A stretch of DNA of 64,000 nt from Strongyloides papillosus (Eukaryota > Nematoda > Chromadorea > Rhabditida > Strongyloididae): assembly GCA_005656395.1 (NCBI GenBank), contig SRSI01000019.1, forward strand, positions 803,533 through 867,532, written 5' to 3'. Positions within the stretch are counted from its first letter, which is position 1; every line of letters starts with the position of its first letter. Below the pieces are notes generated by a model, which worked only from the letters and a program-made list of their open reading frames with translations, had not been told where the DNA came from and made no database searches. The translations under genes were made by a program, and so were the position numbers. Below, piece by piece: positions 10,799 to 22,739 of the stretch.

Positions 10799-11879
10799 AA
10801 TAGCTTTTATATTTTTTTAAAAATAAACATTTTATCATATAAAATCTCTATTTACACATAAATCTTATTATGATGAAGAACTAGCTCAGAAATTATATTT
10901 ACTATGCTATGAAAGTAATTTTCAAGATGCGGGAAGATGTATATCAAAGTAAGACAACATTTTAAAATTATTTAGTAATATTTATATACTTTAATTAGAT
11001 ATGTCAGAGAATTTGAATCGTTTATTTATACTCCAGTAAACTTATAAATTGTGATCGTTTCAGAAATAAATGTGCATTTTTTATATTGGTTTCTAAGTGG
11101 AAAAGAGTTTTTATCGTCGTATTTAGTGGAATCTCTTAATACCAATCAACTATTAAGACACGCACATTCATTAATTCACAAGCGTATATTCTATTTCATC
11201 AATTAGGATCGGTAAATAGATATTACGCATCCTCATTTGAAGCATTGTGGTTTTATGTTAAACAAGTTTTTCTTGATCCTAAGTATCGAAACTTTAAAGC
11301 TTATATTACTGGACATTCACTTGGAGGGGTCTTTGCTTCATTGACAGCAATAAAAGTACAAGTACTCGGACTAAAAAAAAGCCAAGACATTTATTTATAT
11401 ACATATGAGCACCGAGATTTGGATCGTATATATTTTCTGCTAGTTTTATATTAGAATTCCGAATAGTTATCGTATTGTACTGGGTTCGGATATTGTACCA
11501 CATTTTCCTCCATGTAAAAAAGTAAAAGATAGAGATTTAAAATTTTATAAAAGAATAACTAGAAAATTAAAAAGAAGAACAATCAGTAGACCATGCGATC
11601 CACGTGACCTTCATGGATATTATCATCACGGACATGAAATATGGTATCCAACGGGAACAGAGTGTTCATTCGTTGAATGTACTGGATTTCCAAAAAATGA
11701 AGATTTTGAATGTAGTGATGGATTAGTTTATAATAGTAAAACCTTTCACGAAATGCACGTGATCACGAATTATATTTTAAATATTTAATCTCAAATTATA
11801 GTAAATGTTTAACTATAGAGCCAACAGAGATTGCGTAATACTTAATGGTCTAAAAAAATCTGCGAAAGAGATATTATGA
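10799..11879 (+). pseudogene. Lipase_3 copy 4, start codon lost
   Basis: The signal-peptide exon aligns with the paralogs, but the expected ATGCTTTTA reads ATAGCTTTTA near 10799. The exon then continues SLFTHKSYYDEELAQKLYLL and SNFQDAGRCIS before a gtaag intron. Exon 2 carries YITGHSLGGVFASLTAIKVQ with an intact elbow at about 11308-11322. A break after YTYEH shifts the frame. GSDIVPHFPPC and GYYHHGHEIWYP follow in another frame, and the tail ends NGLKKSAKEIL at 11879. Loss of the start codon is not a homopolymer effect and supports true decay. Confidence 0.7.
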
Positions 11880-12351
11880 ATAAATTTTTTTCAAACTATA
11901 ATATTAAATATATCATATTTATTTATTATTTTTTATATTGGCTCAATTTTAGCTAACAAAATCTTTGTAATTTAGTTTTTATTCAATTCGACAAAACTAA
12001 ATCTATTGGCAGTCAATTACCACATTATATATTATATGATCATTCTTAAAAAACATTTTTGAACAGAGTTTATAAATTTCTATAAAAAAGACCCAATTCA
12101 TTTTCTATTTTTAATTGCTCCAAATTCAAATAGTACTTCTTTGAGCAAAAAAAGATTTATCAACTGGTACTTCCAAGATTATAAGGAAGTTATTAAAATA
12201 GATCAGTAAAAGTTTATTTAACTGTTTTAGTTACATATTTGTGTATTCATTAAAAATTTTTGAATGTTGTAACCATATCGAAAATAAAGCTATTTTTAAA
12301 CATAATAGTTTAATTCGAAATATTATTTAATGGATTTTTGAAACCTTTATA
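11880..12351. other. Intergenic DNA, probable promoter of lipase copy 5
   Basis: No coding frame was seen. The last 200 bases resemble the 5' flanks of other copies in composition and spacing, but no clear TATA box could be placed. Confidence 0.4.
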
Positions 12352-13407
12352 ATGTTTTTATTGATAAAACTACTTTTTTTTATTTTTTTGGAGATGACCC
12401 TTTTATCATCTGTGAAGCCTTTATTTATGCATAGTAACCATTACAATGAAGAAGTAGCTAAGAATTTATACTTATTAAGCTATGAAAGTAATTTTCAAGA
12501 TCAGGAAGGTGTATATCAAAGTAAGCCCATATTTTGAAATTAATTTATAGTATTCTCTGTCTTTGAATTAGAAATCTTAAACCTTATCAATCATTTAATT
12601 TATTTAATGGTAAATTTCTAATTTGTGATCGATCAGGAAATAAATGTGGATTTTTTTGCATTAGTATCTGAAATTGAAAAAAACTATTGTTATTGCATTC
12701 AGTGGTTCTTTTAATGCAATCAAAACTATAAAACAAGAAGTTCATTCTTATAAAAAAAAAGCTTCTTTTATAATTTAGGTCTAGTAAATAGACAACATAT
12801 GATTTCATTTCAAACATTATGGCTTTATGCTAAACAAATTTTCTTTCAACCTCAATACCAGCAACTTTAAAGTTTATTTTACTGGACATTCATTTGGTGG
12901 GGTACATGCTTCACTAGCAGCTCTTAAAATACAGGTACTTGGATGGAAAAAAGTTGGGATATTTTTTGTATACTTTTGGAACACCAAGATTTGGATCATC
13001 TGAATTTTCTACAAATTTTAACAAAAGGATACCAAATAGTTGGCGTGTGTAGCTGCTTCAGATGCTGTTCCACAATATCCTCCATGTAAAAAATGAATGA
13101 CAAACATTTAAAATTATATAAAAAATTTTTGAGAAAGAAACCATTAAGTAGTCCATGTAATCCACAAGATCGAAATGGATATTATCACAATGGTAATGAA
13201 ATATGGTATCCAATGGGAACCAACCATTTATATACTAAGTGTACAGGACTTCCAAAGAATGAAGATTTTAATTGTAGTGATGGATTAATTTATAATAAAA
13301 GAAACCTAGCTACGAATTTACGTGAACACACTTTATATTTTTCGAATTTAATAGAACAATATTTCATGGTATTCACGTATAAGACTAACAATCATTGTGA
13401 TTATTAA
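12352..13407 (+). pseudogene. Lipase_3 copy 5, frameshifted, GHSFGG elbow
   Basis: Exon 1 is open from the ATG at 12352: MFLLIKLLFFIFLEMTLLSS signal peptide, then HSNHYNEEVAKNLYLLSYES, ending at a gtaag donor near 12519. Exon 2 begins near 12572. The elbow at about 12884 reads YFTGHSFGGVHASLAALK (Phe for Leu; Ser kept). The frame then breaks. Asp (AASDAVPQYPPC, with Gln for the usual His after VP) and the His block (GYYHNGNEIWYP) follow; here YYHH is YYHN. The tail from 13093 is open to 13407. Loss of the second His of YYHH may or may not touch the catalytic residue. Confidence 0.75.
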
Positions 13408-13902
13408 AAGTCCAAAAAATAGACGAGTGAAATTATAAAAATAACTATTAAACGTATCACGTAAAATAACGTATTTAACGGTTTTTTATATTGATTTCAC
13501 TATCATTTATAAAATATTCGGTAATTTACTTTTTTTGTTAAATTCAATGAAATCAAATCAGCTATTGCTAATCACTACGAATAGAATACGATAACCTTTT
13601 TAAGAAATAACATTATACAAATTTTCAAACCATTATAGAAAAGATAATTTATTTCATTTTTAATTTCTTTTTACTTGAACAATGACTTCTTTGAGTTAAA
13701 AAAGAGATTTTAAAGTCTATATTTTTAAGTTAGAATGAATATTATAAAAAAAGGATCAATAAAAGTATATTTAATCATTTTAACTAAATATTGACATATC
13801 CATCAGAATTTTTCGAAATATTATAAATTATAGATAGCAAACCTATTTTCAAAATCATAGTTCTTTTCTAAAAATTATTCAAAAAAATTCGAAGTCTTTA
13901 CA
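13408..13902 (+). promoter_or_regulatory. Lipase copy 6 promoter, duplicate of 5569-6002
   Basis: From 13469 the DNA matches 5569 onward almost base for base. The TATA position corresponding to 5929 reads tataaattatagatagcaaa, so the box differs between the two copies although the flank is otherwise the same. Confidence 0.6.
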
Positions 13903-14977
13903 ATGCTTTTATTAATTAAATTATATTATTTTTAAAAATAAACTTTTTACAAACTGCAAAACCAATATTTATTCACAGACCATTTTATAATGACAGAATA
14001 ACACAGAATTTGTACTTACTAGCTCATGAAAGCTACTTTCAGGATGCAGAAAGATGGTATACTAAAGTAAGATAATTCTTAAAATTTAAATCATTTTCTG
14101 TTTTTAAACTAAAAAATCTTGAAGGTTTTGGAACATTTGACTTATTTGCTAGTAGAGTTTTAATTTGTGATTGATTAAGAAATAAATGTGGGTATTATGT
14201 ACTAGTTTCCAAATTGGAGAGAATTATTATCATTGCATTTAGTGGGTCCATTACAGCAAAACAAACTCTATTACAGACGATTTCGTCCTTTCGTAAACGG
14301 GTTTTTTACAGAAAATTAGGATTGGTAAATCGATATTATGCAGACTTATTCGAATTTTTATGGCCTTTCGTTAAACGTGTTCTTAAAAGCTTCATATAAA
14401 AATTATAAAGTTTTATATTACTGGACATTCACTTGGTGGTGTGCATGCTTCATGGCAGCTATCAATATACATTTGAGTAGACTGGGAAAAAAGTCAAAAC
14501 ATTTTTTTTGTATACTTTCGGAGAACCAAGATTTGGCCTCTTATGAATTTGCTGTAAATTTTGACAAGAGAATTCCAAATAGTTGGCGCTTTGTTGTTGG
14601 TTTCAGATATTGTTCCACACTTTCCTCCGTGTAAAAAAATGAATAAAAAAGATTCAAAATTTCTACAAGAAGCATTTTGGAGAAAAAGTAGACAATGTAA
14701 CCATATCATCATAATGGGTATTATCACCATTCTCTTGAAAATGGTATCCAATGGAACAGCTAATTATTTTATTAGATGTAATGGATTCCCGAAAAATGAA
14801 GATTTCCAATGTAGTGATAAATTGATTTATAAAAAAACGTAACTTCGTCAAAAATATGCAAATACATTGTTCTTATTTTGATCATTTAGTGAAAGAAACT
14901 TTGCAATGTTTAAATATAAGGCTGATGGAAACTGTAATTTAAAGACTGGTCAAGAAATCGAAGAGAGTTACTTATTA
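13903..14977 (+). pseudogene. Lipase_3 copy 6, multiply frameshifted
   Basis: ATG at 13903 with the same signal-peptide exon as copy 2 (one base pattern different), reading NDRITQNLYLLAHESYFQDA in one frame. A gtaaga donor lies near 14068. Exon 2 starts about 14113. YWTGHSLGG is intact in DNA terms near 14420, but a T is missing in the following gcttca-tg. GEPRFG, SDIVPHFPPC and GYYHHSLE follow in shifting frames, and the Cys-rich tail CNGFPKNEDFQCSDK is near 14776. The end near 14977 follows the alignment to copy 7. At least five single-base breaks occur. Confidence 0.75.
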
Positions 14978-16611
14978 AACAATTGTTTTAAGATCAGACA
15001 TGGACACTTTATATATTATCAATGACAAAATTTATTAGTAGTCATACTTCTTTTATAAAAACTGAACAGTGATAAAAATCAACGAAAATCATTAATCATT
15101 TAGAACATAGTATTTCACTAATGATAATGATTTATCAATGGTAAAATCGTTTTTTAAACAATGAATGATGATAAAAAATGTAATATTTTACTATGACAGA
15201 AAAAAACAAAATTTATTTCAATTTTGATATTTTTGTATTAAGATTTAGAAGAAAATTTATTAGTGATTTTTGAATAAAGTTTTATTTTCAATTAAAGAAT
15301 ATTTATTTTGTTTTGATTAATTAAAAAAAAAACTTTTTTCTACAAACATTATATTAGTAAAAAATAAAGATTTGATATGGGCGTGCACAAAAAAGATAAA
15401 ATATAGGTGAGAGAAGATGAGCTCTAGTAAAAACTATATTCAGAAAAATGCGTAAAGAAACAGATATATTAAATCGTAGTTCCATCTGAAAGAATGTTAG
15501 ACGGAACACAAAAAAATTTTCGATTAAAACACAATAAAACAATTAATAAGCTTAGACTTAACTAGAAGTGTAAAATTAATTTAATAATAAATTTTAATTA
15601 AAATAAACTTTACAATTTCAATCTATTCATTTCAATTTATAGTGTGAATCTTATATCTTTATTATCCTGCACATTTTAAAGTTCAGGATGGAGAAAGAAC
15701 AGCGATCACAGCTATATATTTACTGATTTAAAATATTTATTTTTAATATATTATATTTGTAAAAATTAAAAAACTATTACCATCACATTCGTTATATAAA
15801 ATATTAGTCAAATTAGTTATGATGAAGTCATAAAGAATTATGATAATGAAAAGTAATTATACAGGTAACAATATGATAATTTTTAAAACACCAGTATAGT
15901 TGATACTTTATATCTTCTATAATTTTCTAAGAATAATTATTTTCTTCAATATTGTAAAAAGTTTAAATCAATTTTAACAATTAAGACTAGTAAATTTGAC
16001 ATTTAAATACTGTACTTTCTAAGATTTCAATTGTAATTAGAAATCTATCTTTTTTAAACACGATGCCAAATATTAACTCTAATATCTAGATAAAATATTT
16101 TAGGAGATTCGAATCAGGGATAAAGCTTAACAACAACAATCCTATTAAAGATTTTTTCTAATAAAGTATTAGCAGATTATTTATCAATGAATCATTTGCA
16201 TTGTTATTATAATTCAAAATATACACAAAACTGATTTCACCTATAGGTTGTGACATACTTTTTATTAAATTTAATGATAATTAATTGGCAACTATTCAAA
16301 AGTGAGATAAGATCGTTTTCCAAAAATAACTTATCAAAGCTGATAAACCTTTATAGAAAAATGAATCATTTTTAATATTCTAAATTTAACCAATTATTTG
16401 CTGATAAAAAAATAAGATTTTTAGATACGATGATTTTCAATAGGAATGGATGTATAAAAAAATTAATCAATGAGAGTATGTTAATTGATTTAAACTAAAT
16501 ATTTCATATTCTTATACTTTTTCGAAACATTATAGATAAGATAGCAAAACTAATTTAAAAAATTATAGTTACCTTTAAAAATCATTTAAGAAAAATTTCG
16601 AAGCCTTTATA
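14978..16611. other. Intergenic DNA, no gene seen
   Basis: Long AT-rich stretch. The 62-codon minus frame at 15354-15542 has no family motif. The last 150 bases before 16612 share the TAGCAAA element and overall layout of the other lipase promoters. Confidence 0.5.
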
Positions 16612-17723
16612 ATGCTTTTATTGATAAAATTATTAATATTTTTTTTGAAAATAAACTTTTTAATATCTGCAACATCAATATTTATTCATAGAGCATACTA
16701 TAGTGACAGTTTAGCTAAGAATTTATATTACTGGCTCATGAAAGCTACTTTCAGGATGCAGGAAGATGTATACCGGAGTAAGATATTTTAAAATATATAA
16801 AAAATTTTATGTTTTTTAACTAGAAATCTTGAAGGTTTTGAAAATTTGCTTTCTACACTAATAAAGTTTTAATTTGCGATAAATTTAGAAATAAGTGTGG
16901 GTTTTATGTATTAGTTTCTAGAAGGGAAAAAATTATTACTATTGCTTTTAGTGGGTCCGTTACACAAACGCAAACCATTCTACAAACACTTTCCTCTTCT
17001 CGTAAACGAGTTTTTTATAAAAAATTAGGATTGGTAAACCAATATTATGCAAATTCATTTGAAATATTATGGCGTTATGTTAAACGTGTTTTTTAAACCT
17101 TATATAGGAATTTTAAAGTTTATATTACTGGATTCACTTGGTGGTGTGCATGCTTCATTGGCAGCCATCAACATATTGAGTAACTAAGAAAAAGCGAGGA
17201 CATTTTCTTGTATACTTTCGGAGAACCAAGATTTGGCTCTTATGAATTTGCTGTAAATTTTGACAAGAGAATTCCAATAGTTTGGCGCGTTGTTGTTGGT
17301 TCAGATATCGTTCCACACTTTCCTCCGTGTAAAAAAATGAGTGAAAAAGGCTTAAACTTTTATAAAGAAACTTTTTAAAAAAAAAGAAGTCGACCATGTG
17401 ACCCACATGATCATAATGGGTATTATCACCATTCTCTTGAAATGTGGTATCCAATGGGAACAACTAGACATTTTTTTAAATGTTGTGGATTTCCAAAAAA
17501 TGAAGATTTCGAATGTAGTGATGGATTGGTTTTTAATAACGTGATATTCTCCTCCAATTTAAAACAACATCATTTTTATTTCACTCATGAAGTCAGACAA
17601 AACATTGAAATGTTCCTATTCAGGACTAACGGAAGCTGTATTATAAAGAATACTCCAGGAAACCGAAGGAGATTACTTGATAAAACTTGTCTAAAAATAA
17701 CAGTATTAAATTTTCAAATTTAA
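16612..17723 (+). pseudogene. Lipase_3 copy 7, nucleophile elbow hit by a 2-base deletion
   Basis: Signal exon MLLLIKLLIFFLKINFLISA, then SIFIHRAYYSDSLAKNLY, intron gtaaga..aactag, then NLEGFE. Exon 2 from 16826 is nearly identical to copy 2 through TLSSSRKRVFYKKLGLV. Near 17132 actggacattcactt of copy 2 reads actggattcactt, a 2-base loss inside GHSLG. Further short deletions follow (about 17095, 17175, 17184). Asp (GSDIVPHFPPC) and His (GYYHHSLEMWYP) segments are present. 17442-17723 is one open frame with CCGFPKNEDFECSDG and its own C-terminus (NTPGNRRRLLD..). Dense small deletions suggest decay or poor consensus. Confidence 0.75.
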
Positions 17724-18452
17724 CACTTTTTCTACCAAATAAAACGAAATAGATATATAAGTTAGCTTACGTATTTGTTTATACGTAATTAATCGTAATA
17801 GTTAGAAAAATATTTAAAAATATGTTTTTATAATATAATTAATTACATTTTTGATTGATGTATTTCTTTAGAAGTTTTTTTTATTAACATTGTCAGTATT
17901 TTTTATTTCTAAAAAATTTATGTTCCAAATTTTTTATACGTAGTTTATTTCAAAAATTTTAACTAAACATTATTGAAATTATAAAGCATTTATCAAATAT
18001 TTGATAATCCATAATTCATGTCAATAAAATTTACAAAAAGATTAAATTAAAAAATTTTTTCAAATAGTTAGCATGTACTTTTTAGTTAAGCTTACTTTTC
18101 AAATTTGCCCACACAAAAATGAAATTAAAAAGAATCGTTTTTAATTTTTAAAACTTCTAGGTAAAGTGATGTAAAAATTAATATGTTTGCAAAAAATGGA
18201 TATTCTTATCATGAATAAATGTTTAAAAAATTTTAAAATATCTTATCTGTATTATTCTAAACGAAAACTTTTGAAAGTAACAGATAGAAATCTTAAGTTA
18301 TAAAATATAATTCTAAAATATTAAACAATCACTATGACCAGAATGAATGTTAGTAAACTTTCAATAATGTTTATTATAACACGTCACTATTTAATATAAT
18401 TAGCCACAGGATAACATTATTAACACATAACGCAATAAAATTTATTAAAAAA
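17724..18452. other. Intergenic DNA upstream of lipase copy 8
   Basis: No open frame or repeat was found. It is rich in A and T runs. Confidence 0.5.
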
Positions 18453-19511
18453 ATGATTTTAATAAATTTTTTAACCATTTTTTTTATTAAAATGTAATTT
18501 TCTACTTTCGGGTAGAATTGTCGACTTCTATTTAACAAAAATTACGACCACAAATTAGCAAGAATGTTATATTTGTCAGCATTAGACAGTACAAAGATAA
18601 TCCAGGTGTATGTATTCCAAAGTAATTTTTTTATACATTTTTATTATTATTTGTAAAAAAAATTCTAGATTTGTGAAATTTTTTAGAATGTATTCTTGCT
18701 ACAGTGGTAAACGTGTTATATGTGATAAAAATCGTAATACATGTGGATTTTCTATACTTATAAATACATTTACCAACAAAATTATTATTTCACTTGGTGG
18801 AACAGTAGGTATATCACAACATTTTAGACAAGGAATGTCTATTTTTAAAAAGCTTAAAAATTTTTATGGAATTGGTTTGGTAAATAATTATTTCGCAGAA
18901 ACACATGAATACCTTTGGAAATATATTAAAGATGTCTTTGAAGTACAAACTTATGAAGATTATAAGGTTGTCGTAACAGGTCATTCATTAGGTGGAGCAT
19001 TAGCAGCATTAATTGCTTTGAGAATACAGTTAGAGGGAATTAGGGAAAGTCATGATATTTTTTTGTATACATTTGGAGAGCCAAGAGTTGGTACACATAA
19101 TTTTGCTATGAATTTTGATAAAAGAGTAATAAATAGTTGGCGTGTTGTTTATGCTACTGATTTTATTGCTCATATTCCAAGTTGCAAAAAGGTTAAAAGA
19201 ACGAGATTTAAATTATCTGGCAGAAGAACGAACTTACCATGTGATCCACATAGTCGAAGTGGATATTATCACCATGGTACGGAGGTATGGTACCCAAACA
19301 CTCAAAGCTTTCGAAACTTTTACCGTGTATGCTTAGGATATCCACCTAACGAAGATTTTAATTGTAGCGATCACATGAATTTTCACGTGCACAATATTCG
19401 TATCACAGGGAACATCACAGTCTATATTTTATAGATTTATATAACATTTATCCCCATATATTCAAATCTAATTATGGTAAAACATGTGAAATATACAATA
19501 GAAAAGGATAA
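18453..19511 (+). CDS. Lipase_3 copy 8, the most intact of the array
   Basis: A hydrophobic start (MILINFLTIFFIKM) at 18453 is followed, after small breaks, by YDHKLARMLYLSALDS and a 2-base-overhang donor near 18620. The second exon (about 18669 on) is open for some 255 codons: VICDKNRNTCGFSI, VVVTGHSLGGALAALIALRI (Ser), TFGEPRVG, ATDFIAHIPSCKK (Asp), SGYYHHGTEVWYPN (His), CLGYPPNEDFNCSDH. All three catalytic residues are in one frame. A single break near 19407 shifts the last 35 codons, which read HSLYFIDLYNIYPHIFKSN and end at 19511. It is the most diverged copy, so probably the oldest, and could still be functional if the two edge breaks are errors. Confidence 0.85.
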
Positions 19512-21052
19512 ACCTAGATATAAGCTTCTATTATAGTAGAAAATATATCAATAACTTTAAGCAATTACTACTGGAGTTAAATTATCTCCTTTAAAAAACT
19601 ATTCTTCGTTTTTTTATACACTTTTGCTTCTTTATTGTTTTGGTATTTACAATACTTCGTAAAGAAGAATAAGAAATTTTGATAATTGTAAAATTTAAAT
19701 AAAATATTGATAAAAATTAAATAGCAATTTTAAAGGTTGTAACTTTTTCTTGATTAAACAACAGAATACTTCATTTTATCCACTTAATATAAAGTCAAAC
19801 CATATTGTTGCCAACAAACTTCACAAATCTGACTTTTAATTCTATAAACTTGGCAATTAATGACCGAAAATATTATATGGGTAATTAATTCTAAAATTAT
19901 ATCTAACAGCTCCATATAGACAAGATTAAGCATTTGTACCACTGAAAAAATACACCAGCCTCTTAATAAATAATTGAGCCTAGTGTATATTGATACCAAC
20001 AAAAAATAACTCAAGTAAAGATTATAGTATCCTAGGGAAAGAAACTTCACAATAAGTAATAAACTAATTGAACAAGCTATCTAGCAAAAATAGTCCAACC
20101 AAAAATTTAGAATAAACTTTCTAATATTCGTATATCGCTATAGGGCGTATATTTAAAAATCGCTAATTTTTGACACTTTTTAAACTTTTTTTTTAAAAAT
20201 CTTATTAGGAATATTAAAATAACAAATGTGAGATTTTTATATGTTATTGCATAATTGTAACGTATTTATATGTAAAGATATATGTTCTAGAGTTATTTTT
20301 ACTAAAATTGGCCTTAATATAAAATTTTTGATACTTTTACTTATTATTTCATCATTATAAGGAATCTTTTTTATAAAATTTGTCTGCAAAGAAGACATAA
20401 ACATGTCGATTTGACGCGTAAAATTTTCATATAAAAATGGGTATATTTTGATAGCATTTTGTATCTTATTATTTTACCCATTCTGGATATACATTCTATC
20501 GCGGTTTGTATACGCAAAATGAGGAAGAATGTAACATATGGTTTGTCCCATTTTGCATTATCGGTTATTTTAACGTCACCTGCGGTTAGCAAATTTGGAG
20601 GATGATCAGTTTAACCGACATGTTTAGATCTTCTCTGTATTATAGAATCTTTAAGTGGTAAATTTTAACAATCATACATTAAATTGGCCTAATAATATTT
20701 AATAACTTAGTAAAATTTTGTAAATTAAATAATCATTTAACAAATATGTGTTAAAATGATGTAATAATGCTTTAAAATACATTAAAATGTTATTTCAAAA
20801 CTATTTTATTTTGTCACTGTTCTACTAATATTTATTTAGTTACTATAATCCTAAGTATGTTATTAAAAAAATATATTTAATAATTGTATGTACTGAAGAG
20901 TTTTTATACAATTGTGTTTTGCTGTGTAAAGAAATTTATATAAGTGATTAGTTTGAAATAAAGTATACAATTTATCTAAGGATTCTAACATTCAAGTATC
21001 TCTATTAATCTCTAAATATTTTCCAACCGTCATTATAAAATACATATAATTC
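19512..21052. other. Intergenic DNA, no supported gene
   Basis: Minus frames at 19784-20050 (88 codons) and 20371-20592 (73 codons) lack motifs, splice-supported starts or paralogs in the window. I do not call them. Copy 8 and the GT92 gene converge here. Confidence 0.5.
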
Positions 21053-22547
21053 TTAGAATCGTATTAAACTGTAATATTTATTCTTATCTCCTTCTGCATA
21101 AACCCATTCTTCTAAATTCTTTAACCTTTTATGGCAAATGTCATAATTGCTACTACATATACGAGCATTTGTTAATCTTTGTATATTGTTCTTCATACAT
21201 TTCTTCAGGTGAAATATTATATTTCTTTGTATATAAAGGGTGTTTTTTATTTTTAAACTTTCCCTTAAAGATTTATAATGATTAACAAGAGTTAATCGTT
21301 GTGATTCAGTTAGAATATTAATTTTTTTAGGTGAATTAATTTTCCTTAACACATAATTTGGTCTGGCATGTAAAAGTATTGCTTTACCAACTGGGAACTA
21401 AAAAGAGAATAATTTGTAATAAAAAAAGAGACTGCTTACTCTATAACCTTCGGAATAATTGAAATCACTTGAATAATTATATCCTACAATATTCTTTTTA
21501 TCTAGTGGAAAATGATAACCAATATACTCATTTTTACTAGTCAAAGTAACTGATTTTCCTCTTATATTCTGATTATCTTTTGTTAGTGTTACAGTCTTTC
21601 CAAAATTAAAAGATCCGTCAAGATTATGATTAACATAAGACATATACATGCTTTCAAAATTAAAAAAAGTTTTTCTCGGATATATGTTAGAATGTTTTTT
21701 AATAAAATTTAATAACTTTATATTATTATCAAAAATATGGAAATACTCATCAACATCCATAACTGCAAAGTACCTTGCATTTCTTCCATACATACAATCA
21801 TCAAAAAAAAGATGTGAAATATAAAAACTGGTCGGGGTTTTTGATCTAGCATTACCACCGCTAGGAAAGTTTGGAGCAGGTAGTAACGTAACAAGTTTTA
21901 TTCCTTCATAATACTTTAGCAATTTATAAACATCCAATGAAAGACTTTTATAATAGATAACAATTCTTGCATTACCTTCTTCTCTCCATTTCTCAAGAAA
22001 CAAAAATATCTGTAGCCAATTATTGTAATAGTAAAGAACTGGAACACATACAACTATCCCTTCATAGGGTTTGCTTTTTGCTGCAACTGTATCAAGTGGA
22101 AATACTCTATTTTACCTGTTTTGGTACTAACTAATTGAATTTCTTTTTAAATCTTTAGCAATCTTCCAAGGAACATTAAAATGTATTCTATGTGGCCAAA
22201 GATGGCAGAAATGATTGGACTTTTTCGGACATAAAAAAAATTCCATATCATCTGTTTCTCCCTTATAATATGAACTATTAATTTTTATAAATAAATTTTC
22301 AATTTTTTTCTTTTTAACATATTCATAGAAGCAATGACCCATAAAAGTTGCTTTAATTGTGGCGTAATTAGATTTATAATAATTTCTTGGCACAAGGTAG
22401 AATTTCATAAAAAATAAAGACTTCAATCATTGTTACTTATCAACTTTTAAAACTTACTTTTCTTTTACTAGAAATAATTAAATTAAAATTTATAGAAAAG
22501 ATAAGTAACAAAAATAAATTAACATTTAGATTTTTATAAACTAACAT
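21053..22547 (-). CDS. GT92 (DUF23) glycosyltransferase-like gene 1, two frameshifts
   Basis: Exon 1 (from ATG at 22547) is a signal anchor, NLFLLLIFSINFNLIIS, as expected for a Golgi type II membrane enzyme. Exon 2 reads FYLVPRNYYKSNYATIKATF, then PYEGIVVCVPVLYYYNNWLQ and LFLEKWREEGNARIVIYY, CMYGRNARYFAVMDVDEYFH (the DVDE acidic metal/sugar site of the family) and FNFESMYMSYV. A 'gtaagc..tttttag' intron (about 21391-21438) joins GYR to FPVGKAILLHARPNYVL. The C-terminus ends at 21053. Extra bases near 22130 (A run) and 22106 break the frame. The family transfers galactose to N-glycan cores in nematodes, but the substrate here is unknown. Confidence 0.85.
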
Positions 22548-22739
22548 GATTTAATTAGTTAATTAATATTGAGAAATTATCAATTTAAATACAATAAAAG
22601 TTGATATATCAGTAAAAAGTACTAATCTAGAACAAGTAAAAAAAGTAGGTTAAAAAATAAAAATTAAATGCTATAATTAATCATCTTTTTTTTAAACAAT
22701 TTACATTTAAATATTAAAGTATTGATAAAGATGAATTAT

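Noticed and set aside
19784..20592. Two minus frames of 88 and 73 codons
   Set aside because: No motif, paralog or splice support; composition like intergenic DNA.
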